Shown: positions 35,009 through 45,139, numbered from the stretch's first letter. The stretch: DNA of 64,000 nt from Anaerolineae bacterium (GCA_027494055.1 JAOSJO010000022.1:520893-584892); one strand, 5' to 3'. Translations and numbers: made by a program. The notes: generated by a model from the letters alone, not told the origin.

Positions 35009-36763
35009 ATGTTGCGCAAAGCCGTCTTCGCAGCAGCCAGCTTGTTCGCCCTGCTTTCGATAGCGTCACCGGTCGGGGCGCAGATCACGCCGCAGCCGGT
35101 GCTGGCGGAAGCCATGCAACAGGCCAACGTCCGCGAAGGCCCCGGCCTCGAATACTACGCGATAGGCAATATCCGCGCCGGCGCGCGCTACCGCGTCATC
35201 GGGCGGCACGAAATCTACCCCTGGCTGCTCATCGAGTTCGGCGACCCGGTGCAGCACGGCTGGGTCTTTGCCGAGATCGTCAACATCACCGGCGACCTGA
35301 ACCTGGTGCCCTTCGTGCCGCTGGATGCGGCCTTCACGTCGTCGCCCACGTCTGCGCCGCCCCTGGAGTCGCCCACGCCCACCCTCACGCTCGCGCCGCC
35401 GCCCGCCGACAGCGCCACCCCGCCCGCGCCGGCAGCAACCATGACGCCGCCCGCTCAGGGCGCGCCGGCTGTGGGCGCACCGGCTGAGGCGGCGACCGGG
35501 GTGACCGTGCGCGCGCTCAACCGGGCGAACGTGCGCTGCGGCCCCGGCATCGACTACCTGGTTGCCGGCAGCATCAGCAGCGACGAGGTCTACACCGTGC
35601 TCACCCGCCACACCGCGTTCCCCTGGCTCCAGATTCGCTACCCCACCACACAAGCCGCGTGGGTCTACGCCGAACTGGTGGAGGTGAGCGGCGACCTGAG
35701 CCAGGTGCCGGCCATCACCGGCGTGGGCAGCGCGTGCCCGGTGCTCACGCCGACGCCGCCGGTCGTCATGCCTGGCGTGTCGCCCTGGGGTCAGACGCCG
35801 ACCGGCAGCGGCCCGGTCGATATGACCATTCTCGGCGAGGCAATCCTGGGCTACCTGTACGAGCGCGACTACTTCCCGCGCACCGAACGGCAGGGGTCGG
35901 CCTTTGGGCTGAACCTGCAGACCGGCGAGTCGTTCTCGCTCAACCCCGGCATCGCCTTCAGCGGCATGAGCCTGATTAAGGTCCCGGTGCTGGTGACGTA
36001 CTTCCGCTACCTCAACGCGCCGCCCAACGAAGACCAGGCGGCGTGGATCACCGGGATGATGACGTGCAGCAACAACCCGGCCTCCAACGCCATCCTGCGC
36101 GACCTGGGCCGGGGCGACGCCTACGCCGGCGCGGAGCGCGTCACTGCGACCATGCGCGAGCTTGGGCTGAACAACACCTTCCTCCAGGGGCCGCTCGTGG
36201 AGGACCCCGAACTCGCCCGGCATGAGGAGCTTACGCCGATTCGCACGTCGGTCGATCAACAGGCTACCGACCCCGACCCCTACAACCAGACCACGCCGGA
36301 CGAGATCGGCTGGCTGCTCGGCGCGCTTTACCAGTGTGGGCAGCAGGAGAGCGGCCCGTTGCTCAGCCGCATCGATGGGCTGACGCCGGCGGAATGCCGG
36401 CGCGTGCTCCACGCGCTGGACGAGAACTACCTCGGCGCGATGATCGAGGCGGGCGTCCCCTATGACACCACGGTGGCGCATAAGCACGGCTGGACCACGG
36501 GTGACACGCACGGCGACGCGGGCATCGTCTTCACCCCCGGCGGCGACTACGTGCTCGTCATCATCCTGCACCAGCGCGAATGGCTCACCTACCTCGACGC
36601 CTGGCCCAACATTGCCGAGCTTTCGCGGCTGGTGTACAACACCTTCAACCCCGGCGCGCCGCTGGCCGAAATCCACCCGGAAGAAGTGCCAGAGACCTGC
36701 GACATCAGCAACAGCCCGCTGTTCGGCCTGCTCATGCAGCCAGACCCGCCGCCGCTTCGTTAG
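35009..36763 (+). CDS. Secreted SH3b x2 plus class A beta-lactamase-like protein
   Basis: 584 residues. Sec signal peptide ending ASPVGAQ, SH3b 1 (QANVREGPGLEYYAIGNIRA...HGWVFAEIV), Pro/Thr linker, SH3b 2 (NRANVRCGPGIDYLVAGSIS...AAWVYAELV), a second linker, then a serine beta-lactamase-like fold: SxxK in FSGMSLIKVPVLV, SNN in MTCSNNPASN, and a KHG box in VAHKHGWTTGDTHGDAG. Similar proteins are annotated as serine hydrolases; true lactamase activity is not implied, and a cell-wall role is likely from the SH3b modules. Confidence 0.88.
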   Translation: MLRKAVFAAASLFALLSIASPVGAQITPQPVLAEAMQQANVREGPGLEYYAIGNIRAGARYRVIGRHEIYPWLLIEFGDPVQHGWVFAEIVNITGDLNLVPFVPLDAAFTSSPTSAPPLESPTPTLTLAPPPADSATPPAPAATMTPPAQGAPAVGAPAEAATGVTVRALNRANVRCGPGIDYLVAGSISSDEVYTVLTRHTAFPWLQIRYPTTQAAWVYAELVEVSGDLSQVPAITGVGSACPVLTPTPPVVMPGVSPWGQTPTGSGPVDMTILGEAILGYLYERDYFPRTERQGSAFGLNLQTGESFSLNPGIAFSGMSLIKVPVLVTYFRYLNAPPNEDQAAWITGMMTCSNNPASNAILRDLGRGDAYAGAERVTATMRELGLNNTFLQGPLVEDPELARHEELTPIRTSVDQQATDPDPYNQTTPDEIGWLLGALYQCGQQESGPLLSRIDGLTPAECRRVLHALDENYLGAMIEAGVPYDTTVAHKHGWTTGDTHGDAGIVFTPGGDYVLVIILHQREWLTYLDAWPNIAELSRLVYNTFNPGAPLAEIHPEEVPETCDISNSPLFGLLMQPDPPPLR

Positions 36764-36800
36764 GCGCTCAGGGAGCAGGCCGGGGTACGGCGCGCGCGGG

Positions 36801-38020
36801 TCAGCGCGGCGAGAAGCGGAAGATCAGCCCCTCCTGCACCGCAACGTAAATCCACCCCTCCGGGCTGACCGCCACGTCAACCGGGTGCTCCGGTAGAAGC
36901 CCACGTCGATTTCGGAGAGCCGCCACGTCTCCTCCGGGCCGTGCGGCAACAGGCGTTCGACCTCCCCGGTCGGCGCGCCGCTGGCGTCGAACTTCACCAG
37001 CAGCAGCTCGTAGCCCGTGATGCGCGCCCGGTTCCACGAGCCGCGCGTGACCACGAGCAGGTGGCCCTGCATCTCCGGGAAGGCGTCAACGTCGGTGGGA
37101 TAGAACGCCATGCCGGCCGGCGCGGCGCGCGCCGGGAAGGTGAGCGCCGGCCCGGTTGTCGTGTCGCAGAATGACGCCGTCGCGCCCGGCACGGCGGAGT
37201 CTACCTGCCGGTCGCCGTAGCAGAACGGCCAGCCGTAGTGCGCGCCGCGCACGATGTGGTTGAGTTCATCGGGCGGCGCGTCCTCGTCCCCGCTGATGAA
37301 GCGGCTGCTCTCGGTGGCCCAGAGCGCGCCCGTGGCCGGGTGCCAGTCGAAGTCGATGGGGTTGTGCAGCCCGCTGGCGACAATCTGGGCGTCGCCGCCG
37401 TCCGGCGCGAAGCTGAGGATCGCGCCCCGGCGCGGGTCGTCCTCCACACAGGCCTCGCACGACGCGCCCTGGCTCACGTACAGCCGCCCGTCCGGCCCCA
37501 CGCCGACGCTGTTGGTCCAGTAGCCCGCGCCCGCCGGCAGGTCATCCACCAGCACGGCTGTCGCCTCCGCGCGGCCATCGCCGTCGGCGTCGCGCAGCCG
37601 GTAGACGCTGCCCGCGCCGGTGGCGTACAGCGCGCCGTCGTGGTAGGCCAGGCCATAGGGCGTGTCCAGCCCGTCGGCGAGTGTGCGCGGCGCGTCCATC
37701 GCGCCGTCGCCGTCCGCATCGGCGAGGGCGATCACCGCGCCGTCCGCCGGCCGCGCCACGTAGAGCACGCCTTCGGGATCGAACGCGATCGACCCAATTG
37801 GGGCGACGCCGCGCGTCTCCAGCGCGTTGAGCACGATCTCAGGGCACATGCGCGTCGGGTCCACGCGCGGGCGGCTGTAGAGGTAGACGCAGGGCCGCAG
37901 CGTGGCGGTCGGCTGGGCCTCCACCCCGCCGCCCGGCGCAGGCGCACACGCCGCGAGGAGTACGGTCACGAGGGCGGCCAGCGCGCAGCCGGCGCGGGTG
38001 GCGTGGCTGAGTCCGGGCAT
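36801..38020 (-). CDS. PQQ-type sugar (sorbosone/glucose) dehydrogenase lipoprotein, frameshifted
   Basis: Start ATG 38020, which gives the lipobox TVLLAAC; the upstream open frame is repeat DNA. The six-bladed GSDH fold is seen in GSIAFDPEGVLYVARPADGA, LDTPYGLAYHDGALYATGAG, YWTNSVGVGPDGRLYVSQGA, LHNPIDFDWHPATGALWATE, NHIVRGAHYGWPFCYG and HLLVVTRGSWNRARITGYEL. The frame is lost near GG 36892-36893; one extra base gives FYPEHPVDVAVSPEGWIYVA and the natural end FRFSPR. It oxidises aldoses in the periplasm-like space if PQQ binds; the catalytic His is not confirmed. Confidence 0.8.
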
Positions 38021-38039
38021 GAGGAAGCGCGCGCCGGGG

Positions 38040-38155
38040 GCCGTAACACGAAAGCACGAGAAACGCGAAATCACGAAAGGGTTGGGCGCGTTTTTCACGT
38101 CTTCGCGCCTTTCGTGGCTTCGTGTTTCAACCCCGCGCCGCTTCCCGGACTCTGT
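38040..38155. repeat. Interspersed repeat, copy 2 (CACGAAAGCACGAGA type)
   Basis: Shares AACACGAAAGCACGA, GGGTTGGGCGCG and GCGCCTTTCGTGGCTTCGTG with copy 1 at 24.4 kb. It lies just upstream of the sugar dehydrogenase start. Confidence 0.75.
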
Positions 38156-38241
38156 TGCGCCGTCGCCGGCGAGGGTGTTCTTGTGGTTCTGTGTCATAAA
38201 CTGTACACTCAGCGCACGCACACTCGGAGAAGGAGCCGCCC

Positions 38242-38639
38242 ATGCCTACAGGACCATGCCCGGTATGCCGGTCGCCGATCACGATTGCGGAGGGCAGGAG
38301 TCGCTCGTCTGCAAAAGCTGCGGTACAGGATACAAGGTAATCCGCCAGGAAGGCAAAATCAGGTTGCGCCGCGCTGAGGTCGCCCGCGCGCAGAAGGGGC
38401 AGGCGGGCGCCGCCGCGAAGCGCCGCACGCGGCCCGCACCCCCGCCCCGGCGGAGCAACCGCGCGTTTTACCTTGCCGTGGCGCTCCTGGCGCTGATCCT
38501 CGTTCTGGGCATTGTCGGCACGCTGCTGATTATCGCGACCCGGCCGGCGTCAGCGGAACCGCTCGCCGCCGGCGCTGCGCCGGGTGTGGGATTGCTGCTC
38601 TTTCTGGGGGCAACGACGCGCCACCGCCCACAACTGTGA
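38242..38639 (+). CDS. Zinc-ribbon membrane protein, frameshifted
   Basis: ATG 38242 with GAAGGAG about 8 bases upstream gives MPTGPCPVCRSPITIAEG. The frame changes at GGG 38292-38294; one more G leads to QESLVCKSCGTGYKVIRQEG. CPVC/CKSC form a zinc ribbon. A basic linker (KRRTRPAPPPRRSNR) precedes one membrane helix (AFYLAVALLALILVLGIVGT), and a second hydrophobic segment lies near the C-terminus. Function unknown. Confidence 0.6.
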
Positions 38640-38664
38640 CGCGCGCGGGGCGCGGCGCACGAGG

Positions 38665-39474
38665 CTACCGCGCCGCCCCCTGGTCCCAGACCTTCCACGG
38701 CGCGTCGCCGGCGCGCCACAACGCATCGACCTCTTCCACGTCCTTGAACGTGTCCATCGCGCGCCAGAAGCCATCGTGCCGGTACAGCGCGAGCTGCCCG
38801 TCGCGCACCAGGCGCGCGAACGGTTCCAGTTCCAGCTCCAGCGTGTCATCGCCCTGCAGGTAATCGAAGATGCCGCGCTCGAACACGAAGAAGCCGCCGT
38901 TGACCCACGCCTCCATGTGCGGTTTCTGCCGGAAGCCGGTCACGATCCCCGCCGCGTCCACCTCCACGATGCCCCACTGCGAGCGGGGCCGCACCGCCGT
39001 GAGCGTGGCGATCACGCCCTGCGACCGGTGATAGGCCAGCAGCGCGTCGAGGTCCACGTCGCCGAGGCCGTCGCCGTAGGTGGCGAAGAAGCGCTCCGTC
39101 TTGATGTACGGCGCGATCTTGCGGATGCGCGCGCCGGTCTGGGTGTAGGCGCCGGTGTCCGCGAAGGTGATCTCCCAATCCAGCTCTCTGAACCGGCCGT
39201 GATACTTCGGCCCGTTCGGCGCGCCCAGCCGGAATGTCACGTCGCGGTGCATGACCTCGTATTCGAGGAAGTAGCGGCGTATCTGGTCGCCCAGGTAGCC
39301 CAGGCAGAGGATGAACTGCTTGTGGCCGTAGTGGGCGTAAATCTGCATGAGGTGCCAGAGCATCGGCCACTCGCCCACCTCGACGAGCATCTTCGGGCGC
39401 GGCGCGCCGCCGCCGTACATCCGGGTCCCCTGCCCGCCGCACAGAATGACGACCGGCAGTATCTCGCGCGTCAC
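38665..39474 (-). CDS. rfbF: Glucose-1-phosphate cytidylyltransferase-like
   Basis: GTG 39474 in a GTGA overlap with the upstream gene. PVVILCGGQGTRMYGGGAPR, PKMLVEVGEWPMLWHLMQIY, FILCLGYLGDQIRRYFLEYE, ITFADTGAYTQTGARIRKIA, ATYGDGLGDVDLDALLAYHR, WGIVEVDAAGIVTGFRQKP, GFFVFERGIFDYLQGD and FWRAMDTFKDVEEVDALWRA follow RfbF along its whole ~257-residue length. It makes CDP-glucose for deoxysugar synthesis. No CDP-glucose 4,6-dehydratase gene is adjacent, so the pathway context is missing here. Confidence 0.85.
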   Translation of the reverse strand: MTREILPVVILCGGQGTRMYGGGAPRPKMLVEVGEWPMLWHLMQIYAHYGHKQFILCLGYLGDQIRRYFLEYEVMHRDVTFRLGAPNGPKYHGRFRELDWEITFADTGAYTQTGARIRKIAPYIKTERFFATYGDGLGDVDLDALLAYHRSQGVIATLTAVRPRSQWGIVEVDAAGIVTGFRQKPHMEAWVNGGFFVFERGIFDYLQGDDTLELELEPFARLVRDGQLALYRHDGFWRAMDTFKDVEEVDALWRAGDAPWKVWDQGAAR

Positions 39475-40756
39475 GGTTCCACCTCCACAAGATTGTCCGC
39501 CGCATCGCGCGCGAAGCGCGGGTGCAGCGCCAGATGGCCCGCCGCGTCGCGCACGAATTCGCCCACGCTGACCACGCGCGGCGGCGCGCCGTCGGCGGCC
39601 AGCGCCACGACCAGCGGCAGGCGCGCGACGATCAGTTGGTTCAGTTCGCCCTGGTCGGCTGCGGGGTGCGCGCGGCGCAGCAACATGCTCAGCGCGCTGC
39701 GCACGCGGTCGGGTTCCGGGCCGCCGCGAAACGCCCACACGCAGCGCGGACGCCCTCCGGGGCGGCGGTGAGCGCCGCCCACGCGGCCTTGGCCGCGTCG
39801 TCGCGCACCTCGTCGAGGATCAGCCAGTCGCACCCATCGGCCAGCGCCGCCTCGATCTGCGCGCCGAAGTCCGCGCCGGGGTCGTCGTCCGCGGGCGGGA
39901 TCGCGGCGCGCGCCTCGACCGGGTCTGGCAGGCACAGCTCGGCGGCGCGCTGCACGGCCACCACCCGCCCCGGCAGCGCAGCGAAGGTGGGGCCGAGCAC
40001 GTTGAGCAGCGTGGTCTTGCCCGCGCCCACGTCCCCGATCACGAGCAGGCCGCGCCCGGCGGCGATGTGGCCGGAGATGGCGCGCGCGGCGGGTGCGCTG
40101 AGCGCGCGCCCCTGGATGAGGTCCTCCAGCGTGCGCGGCGCGCGTGGGTGCAGGCGGATCTCCACCTGAAGGTGCGGGCTGATGGGCGGGGCGATCAGGC
40201 CAAGCCGGGCCGGCCGCCCGTGCACCTCGATGCCGACCTCCAGGAAGTAATTCCAATCGACAAGCTGCACGCCCACCGACGCGAGCGCGCGGCTGACGGT
40301 GCGGCGCAGGTGCGCGGGGTCGTCGAAATAGACCGGCGCGCGCTGCATGGGGCCGAAGCCGCGCCGCACGTGGATGTTGTCCGGCCCGTCGATGGTGACC
40401 TCGGTGAGCGCGTCGTCGTCGAGGAACGGCTCCAGCGGGCCAAAGCCGAACAGGCTGCCGTAGGCCATGTCGATAAGTTGCACCTTGTCCGCGCGGCTCA
40501 GGAACACCGATTCGACGGCAAGGACGTAGTTGGCGCACTCAGACAACAACGCGCGCCGGCCGGCGGGGTCGCCCGCCCCGGCGAGGATGTCGTCGCGCCC
40601 GGCGGTCTCCTCCTCGAATTGCGCCTCGATCTGCTCGCGCAGCGCGTTCAGCGTGTAGACGCGCCCGCCGCCCTGGCTGCGCACGAGCTTCGGCCCGTCC
40701 TGGCGGGGCGGCTCGCTCGCGCCGGGCGCGGTGGGGTCTTCGGGGGTGCTGTCCAT
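39471..40756 (-). CDS. CpaF/TadA-type secretion ATPase, frameshifted
   Basis: Start ATG 40756. N-terminal Pro/acidic segment, then LIDMAYGSLFGFGPLEPFLD, LTEVTIDGPDNIHVRRGFGP, LRRTVSRALASVGVQLVDWN, Walker A VIGDVGAGKTTLLNVLGPTF, Walker B WLILDEVRDDAAKAAWAALT and a C-terminal helical region. The frame breaks near 39741-39748; one extra base restores GVRACVWAFRGGPEPDRV. CpaF ATPases drive pilus or type II/IV-like secretion, but no pilin or TadBC genes are adjacent. It is translationally coupled to the cytidylyltransferase. Confidence 0.75.
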
Positions 40757-40874
40757 CGGGGTCACATGCACTCCGTGTTCCGGGTCGTTCTGCCCGTTCA
40801 CTATAACACGCTTGCCGCAGGCGGCAACAAGGTTAAGGCAATGCGTCGGGTGGTCGCATTCCCTCTTTCTGAAG

Positions 40875-40991
40875 TATAATTCCTCCACAAGCGATGAGGC
40901 TCGCTTGCGCCGTAAGGCGGCCAAACTGTCTCGCAACGGACTGATAGCCTCTACCGATGTGAACGCATGGGTAGAGGCTATTGTGTTTATT
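40875..40991 (+). promoter_or_regulatory. Riboswitch-like leader with competing terminator
   Basis: A -10 TATAAT (40875-40880) is followed by a compact structured segment. GAGGCT (40896-40901) can pair with AGCCTC (40946-40951), enclosing a CGCC-GTAA-GGCG tetraloop hairpin and an UCGCAAC loop. The same AGCCTC is part of the terminator stem ATAGCCTCTACC/GGTAGAGGCTAT (40944-40981), which is followed by TTGTGTTTATT. The two pairings exclude each other, as in transcription-control riboswitches. An alternative 5' hairpin CAAGCGA/TCGCTTG also exists. I match it to no known class. Confidence 0.55.
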
Positions 40992-41041
40992 GGGTGCAAA
41001 ACGCCCGTTCAGGATAGGGTGTCATGGGAGCAGGTTTACTG

Positions 41042-41770
41042 ATGAAGCCCATTTCTTACTATGATCTGATTGAGATGTTCCCCAGCCGGGCTGCGTGGTG
41101 TGCAACCTGCTGCTGCGCGACGCGCGCCGGCTTCTCGACGCGACGCTGTACGAACTGGTCAACGACGCCGACACGCAGCGCGCATTTCGAGGGCGTCGGG
41201 GTCTCTGCAACACGCATAGCTGGCACCTGAAACACTTCATGGGCTACTCCCTCGGCATTGCCACGTTATATCGGACCAGCGTCGGCGAGGTGCTGGACAT
41301 CATCGAACAATCGCCGGTAGACGCCGGTAATGCCTCCAGCCTGGCGCGCTTTTTTGGGGACCGATGCCGAGTCAGGAGTGCGGTCATTGGCCGACGCCCT
41401 GGAGCCAACCGAGCCGTGCATGGTGTGCGCGATGCTCGCCAAGGCCGAGGCCGATTACGTTTGGACGCTTTGCCAGCACCTGACGGACGCGCGCATCGAG
41501 GCAGCATACCGGGAGTCAACCGGGTTATGTCTGCCCCATTTTCAGCAGTTCCTGCGCGCCGTGAGCGACCCGGCGCGCGCGCAGCAGTGCATTGCCATCC
41601 AGCGGGCAATCTGGAGCCGGCTCAGGGCGGACCTGGAGGAGTTCATCGCCAAGACCGATTATCGTCGCCACGATGAGCCGATGGGGCCAGAAGGCGATAG
41701 CTGGTCGCGCGCGATTGCCAGCCTTGCCGGCGGGAAAGGGGTGTTCGGCGTTGACCCGCGATCTGCTTAA
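41042..41770 (+). CDS. DUF6062-like Cys-rich protein, two frameshifts
   Basis: ATG 41042 begins MKPISYYDLIEMFPSR. One extra G at GGG 41088-41090 gives SRGCVVCNLLLRDARRLLDA; then FRGRRGLCNTHSWHLKHFMG, YSLGIATLYRTSVGEVLDII. One T fewer at T6 41350-41355 gives ARFLGTDAESGVRSLADALE, PTEPCMVCAMLAKAEADYVW, STGLCLPHFQQFLRAV. The paired CVVC...CNTH and CMVC...CLPH motifs suggest two zinc sites. This matches DUF6062-type proteins of unknown function. It lies downstream of the riboswitch-like leader. Confidence 0.65.
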
Positions 41771-41887
41771 CCAGTCGCAGCGCAATTAGGTGGTGGTCGT
41801 GAAAGCGTAAGAACTGCCTCTTGGAACGAATGACCCTCTCGGCAGACGCGATAGCACGGTAGAAACGGGTTCGATTTGGAGGTTCGT

Positions 41888-42469
41888 ATGAGCGATCTCA
41901 ATCCCGAAGCAGGTAAGCCGTCGGAGATGGACGAAGCGGAACCCCGCCTGTATACGGACGACTTCGAGCGCCGGTTCTTCGACGGCGCAGAGCAGGTTGC
42001 GGTCGAAATCACCCTCATGCGGGACGACTGGGAGACCCTGCTTGCGTTCATGCGTGAGCAGGGCTGGAAGCAGGTCGAGGGGCTGGTCACGCTGCTCATG
42101 ACCGGCATGGCCTTCCTGCGCAACGAGCGGGCGCTGAGCATGGGCAATGACGGCGCAGCGGGAATGTCCGACTCCGAGGTCAGGCGGCTGCTCGACCGGC
42201 TCGCCACTATCGAAGCCGAGTATGCGGTCATGAAGAGCTTTGCCTTCAACATCATGCGCGACCATCAGGCGCTTGAGCTGAAGTATGTCCCCATTGAGCG
42301 CCAATACGTCGCCTACAGGCAGTTGGTGTCGCCGCTGCGAAAAGAAAACGACGCCCTCAAAGCAGAGGTTGAGCGCCTCCGGCGCGAGCTAAAGGCCAGG
42401 GAATCTGCCGCTTCCCGCGCGCCGCGCACCTACTGGCAGCGCTTGCTGGATGTTGTGCGGGGTCGGTAA
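41888..42469 (+). CDS. Coiled-coil hypothetical protein
   Basis: 193 residues from ATG 41888 with GGAGG just upstream. An acidic N-terminus is followed by a soluble helical domain (EITLMRDDWETLLAFMREQG, WKQVEGLVTLLMTGMAFLRN) and a long coiled coil at the C-terminus (SPLRKENDALKAEVERLRRE, LKARESAASR). No membrane segment or catalytic motif. It may form part of a scaffold; function unknown. Confidence 0.6.
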   Translation: MSDLNPEAGKPSEMDEAEPRLYTDDFERRFFDGAEQVAVEITLMRDDWETLLAFMREQGWKQVEGLVTLLMTGMAFLRNERALSMGNDGAAGMSDSEVRRLLDRLATIEAEYAVMKSFAFNIMRDHQALELKYVPIERQYVAYRQLVSPLRKENDALKAEVERLRRELKARESAASRAPRTYWQRLLDVVRGR

Positions 42470-42651
42470 TCGCGTGAGGTCCAGGGTCTCCAGCATCCAC
42501 CGCGCGCGAACGGCATAACCGCCCCGCGCGCGATTTGCGGTACAATCCTCCGCGCTGCGCCGGCCCTGCAAGGGACGCCCTTCGGGGCCAGGGGGCAGTG
42601 GGCCAGCGCCCACCTGAGGCCGTGCCGCACCGACTCGAGTCCAAGGAGTAA

Positions 42652-43632
42652 ATGACACCGATGTTTCACGCACTGATTACCGGCGGGGCCGGCTTTATCG
42701 GCAGCCACCTTGCCGAAGCCCTGCTCGCCGCCGGGCATCCCGTCACCGTGGTGGACAACCTCTCGACCGGGCATTTCGAGAACATCGCGCACCTGGCCGG
42801 CGCGCCGGGCTTCCGTTTCGCCATCGAGGACATCCGCAACGAGGTGGTGATGGACCGGCTGCTGAGCGAGTGCGACGTGATCTTCCACCTGGCGGCGGCG
42901 GTTGGCGTCAACCTGATCGTCGAATCGCCCATCCACACCATCGAGACCAACGTCAACGGCACCGAGACCGTGCTGCGCATCGCGCGGCGCTACCGCCGGA
43001 AGGTGCTGATTGCCTCGACCTCCGAGGTCTACGGGAAAGGGGTGCAGGTGCCGTTCGCCGAGGATGACGACCGGCTGCTCGGCCCGACGACCAAGAGCCG
43101 GTGGAGCTACGCGGCCTCGAAGGCGCTCGACGAGTTTATGGCGTTGGCGTATCACAAAGAGGTGGGGCTGCCGGTCGTGATCTTCCGCCTGTTTAACACC
43201 GTCGGCCCGCGCCAGACCGGGCACTACGGCATGGTGATCCCGCGCTTTGTGACCTGGGCGCTGCGCGGCGCACCGATCCAGGTGTACGGCGACGGCCAGC
43301 AGACGCGCTGCTTCGCGGCGGTGGGCGACGTAGTGCGCGCCATCGTCGCGCTGGCCGACGCGCCGCATGCCGTGGGCGAGGTGTACAACATCGGCAGCGC
43401 CGAGGAGGTCACGATCCTGGAGCTGGCCGAGCGCGTCCGGGCGCGGTCGGGGAGCAGCTCAGAGATTGCCCTCATCCCCTACGACCAGGCTTATGAGGCG
43501 GGCTTCGAGGACATGCGCCGCCGCGTGCCCGACACGCGCAAGATCCGCGCCGCCATCGGCTGGGAGGCGACCACGACGCTCGACGAGATCATCGACCAGG
43601 TGGTGGGCTACTACCGGGGACGGGAGCCGTAG
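42652..43632 (+). CDS. NAD-dependent sugar epimerase/dehydratase
   Basis: 326 residues; AAGGAG immediately precedes ATG 42652 (ATG 42661 is possible). Extended [65 protein letters not shown], and the catalytic Tyr/Lys in [15 protein letters not shown], then [20 protein letters not shown] and [20 protein letters not shown]. The last motif and IVESP are typical of UDP-glucuronate decarboxylase or UDP-glucose/glucuronate 4-epimerase-like enzymes. It likely feeds surface polysaccharide synthesis. Confidence 0.88.
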   Translation: MTPMFHALITGGAGFIGSHLAEALLAAGHPVTVVDNLSTGHFENIAHLAGAPGFRFAIEDIRNEVVMDRLLSECDVIFHLAAAVGVNLIVESPIHTIETNVNGTETVLRIARRYRRKVLIASTSEVYGKGVQVPFAEDDDRLLGPTTKSRWSYAASKALDEFMALAYHKEVGLPVVIFRLFNTVGPRQTGHYGMVIPRFVTWALRGAPIQVYGDGQQTRCFAAVGDVVRAIVALADAPHAVGEVYNIGSAEEVTILELAERVRARSGSSSEIALIPYDQAYEAGFEDMRRRVPDTRKIRAAIGWEATTTLDEIIDQVVGYYRGREP

Positions 43633-43668
43633 CCGCGCGTAAGGTCGGCGGCGCGCCGCTGGCTTACC

Positions 43669-44109
43669 TCACAGTTCCAACGACACAACGTAGCCGTTGA
43701 CGTTGATCGTGTACGCGCCGGCCTCGAAGTCGCCCTCAAGCGGGATGCTGGCCTCATAGCCGACGAGGATCTCCGGGCAGATCATGTCGGCGGGCAGGTC
43801 GCGGTAAATCTCGACATACACCGTGTTCCCCTCGCGGCGCTGCGCCACCGTCACCGGGGCCTCACAGCCGTCCGGCTGGTAGCCGGTGATATGGAGGCGC
43901 AGTTGCATGGGATCCGACTCGAGGACAGTGACCTCGACGCTATCGATGATGTGCATGGCGCGCACGGCGTCCTCCCCCGGCTCGACGATCACCATCGGCG
44001 GTCGGTCCTCCACGCGCTCGCTGATGCCGAAAAACATCACGATGCCAAACAGGAAGATCAAGATCAGGCGGATGATGGTCTCAATCGGGCCTGGCGCTGC
44101 AACGTCCAT
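43669..44109 (-). CDS. Membrane-anchored hypothetical protein
   Basis: 146 residues. One N-terminal membrane helix (IIRLILIFLFGIVMFFGI), then an extracytoplasmic beta domain (SVEVTVLESDPMQLRLHITG, NTVYVEIYRDLPADMICPEI, LVGYEASIPLEGDFEAGAYT). RBS AAGGAGG lies 7-8 bases upstream. The C-terminal region resembles small secreted beta proteins common in Chloroflexota; no function is known. Convergent with the epimerase. Confidence 0.65.
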   Translation of the reverse strand: MDVAAPGPIETIIRLILIFLFGIVMFFGISERVEDRPPMVIVEPGEDAVRAMHIIDSVEVTVLESDPMQLRLHITGYQPDGCEAPVTVAQRREGNTVYVEIYRDLPADMICPEILVGYEASIPLEGDFEAGAYTINVNGYVVSLEL

Positions 44110-44205
44110 CGCGTTCCCTCCTTGCCTGTAAACCAGCTTACCCTATTATACAACGCGCCGCCTGCGCGCCGGGTTCCACAGATTCCGCGCCGCCTCTGCG
44201 AGAAA

Positions 44206-44253
44206 GACCGCGACCTTCCCCATGTCGCGCGAAAGCGGTGGAAGGTCGCGGTC
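44206..44253 (-). terminator. Large hairpin after the PhyH gene
   Basis: A perfect 14-bp stem GACCGCGACCTTCC/GGAAGGTCGCGGTC with a 20-base loop, lying 66 bases beyond the PhyH stop and also upstream of the 44109 gene. It lacks a T-run on the minus strand; possible bidirectional terminator or operator. Confidence 0.5.
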
Positions 44254-44318
44254 GTGTTGTGTGTGTAACGGAGGTGCAGAATCGATGCGCCGCTGTGTTG
44301 CGCTTTCGTGTCCAGGCG

Positions 44319-45139
44319 CTACGCCCCGGCCTCCACGAGTTCGATCACGGGGCTGCCGTCGCGCTCGACCCAGACGCCGCACTGCGAGCCGCCCTCGCTG
44401 ATCCCCAGCTTGACCTCTGTCCCATCCATGCGCAGCACGGGATGGTAAAACTCGGCCACCTTGGCGGCCTCGCCCACAATGTAATGCGCGATCAGGGAGC
44501 GGCGGAAGCGGTCGCGCGTCGTGTTCGGGAAGCTCCCGTGCACCAGCGAGCCGTTGAAGAAGAGCACGTCCCCGGCTCCATCACGACGGGCGTTGGCTTC
44601 GCCCCCGGCGGGAGCGGCACCGTGACACTTGAGAAGCTCTCCTCGGCGTTCGCATCGACCGTGCAAAGCAGGTCCCAGGTGTGGCTGCCGTCAACGACCT
44701 GGAGGCAGCCGTTGTCCGGGTCGCACGGGTCCAGGGCCATCCACGCGGCCATGCACGTGCCCGGCTGCACCCGGAGGTAATACTGGTCCTGGTGCAGGGC
44801 CTGACCGCGCGCCCCTGGGGGCTTGAAGTACATCATGGTCTGGACGGCATACGGCTCGGCGCCCAGCAACGTGGTCAACACCTCGTTGATGCGCGGGTCG
44901 ATCAGGTAGCCCAGGCTCAGCGCGTCCCAGCGGTGCATCTGGAGCATACGCGGGTAGAGCTTGAGCGGGTCAACCTGGCCGCCGGCCGCCGCCGGGTCGA
45001 GCTGTGCGCTGGCGGCGTCCTGACGCTCCGCGTTGAGCCGCATGAAGTGGGAGAGGAAGGTCGATACCTCTTCAGGCGAGAACAACCCTCTGGCTACATA
45101 GTAGCCACGTTCATCGAAGAAACCCTTGTAGCCTGCCAT
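44319..45139 (-). CDS. Phytanoyl-CoA dioxygenase (PhyH) family, frameshifted
   Basis: ATG 45139 begins MAGYKGFFDERGYYVARGLF, typical of PhyH. Fe(II) ligands: H-x-D in QALHQDQYYLRV and the distal His in NGSLVHGSFPN; the 2-oxoglutarate Arg is in RDRFRRSLIAHY. The frame is lost at CCCC 44570-44573; one base more gives VVMEPGDVLFFNGSL. It hydroxylates or halogenates small substrates in this family; the exact one is unknown. It is divergent from the sulfatase, sharing a dyad-containing intergenic region. Confidence 0.85.
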
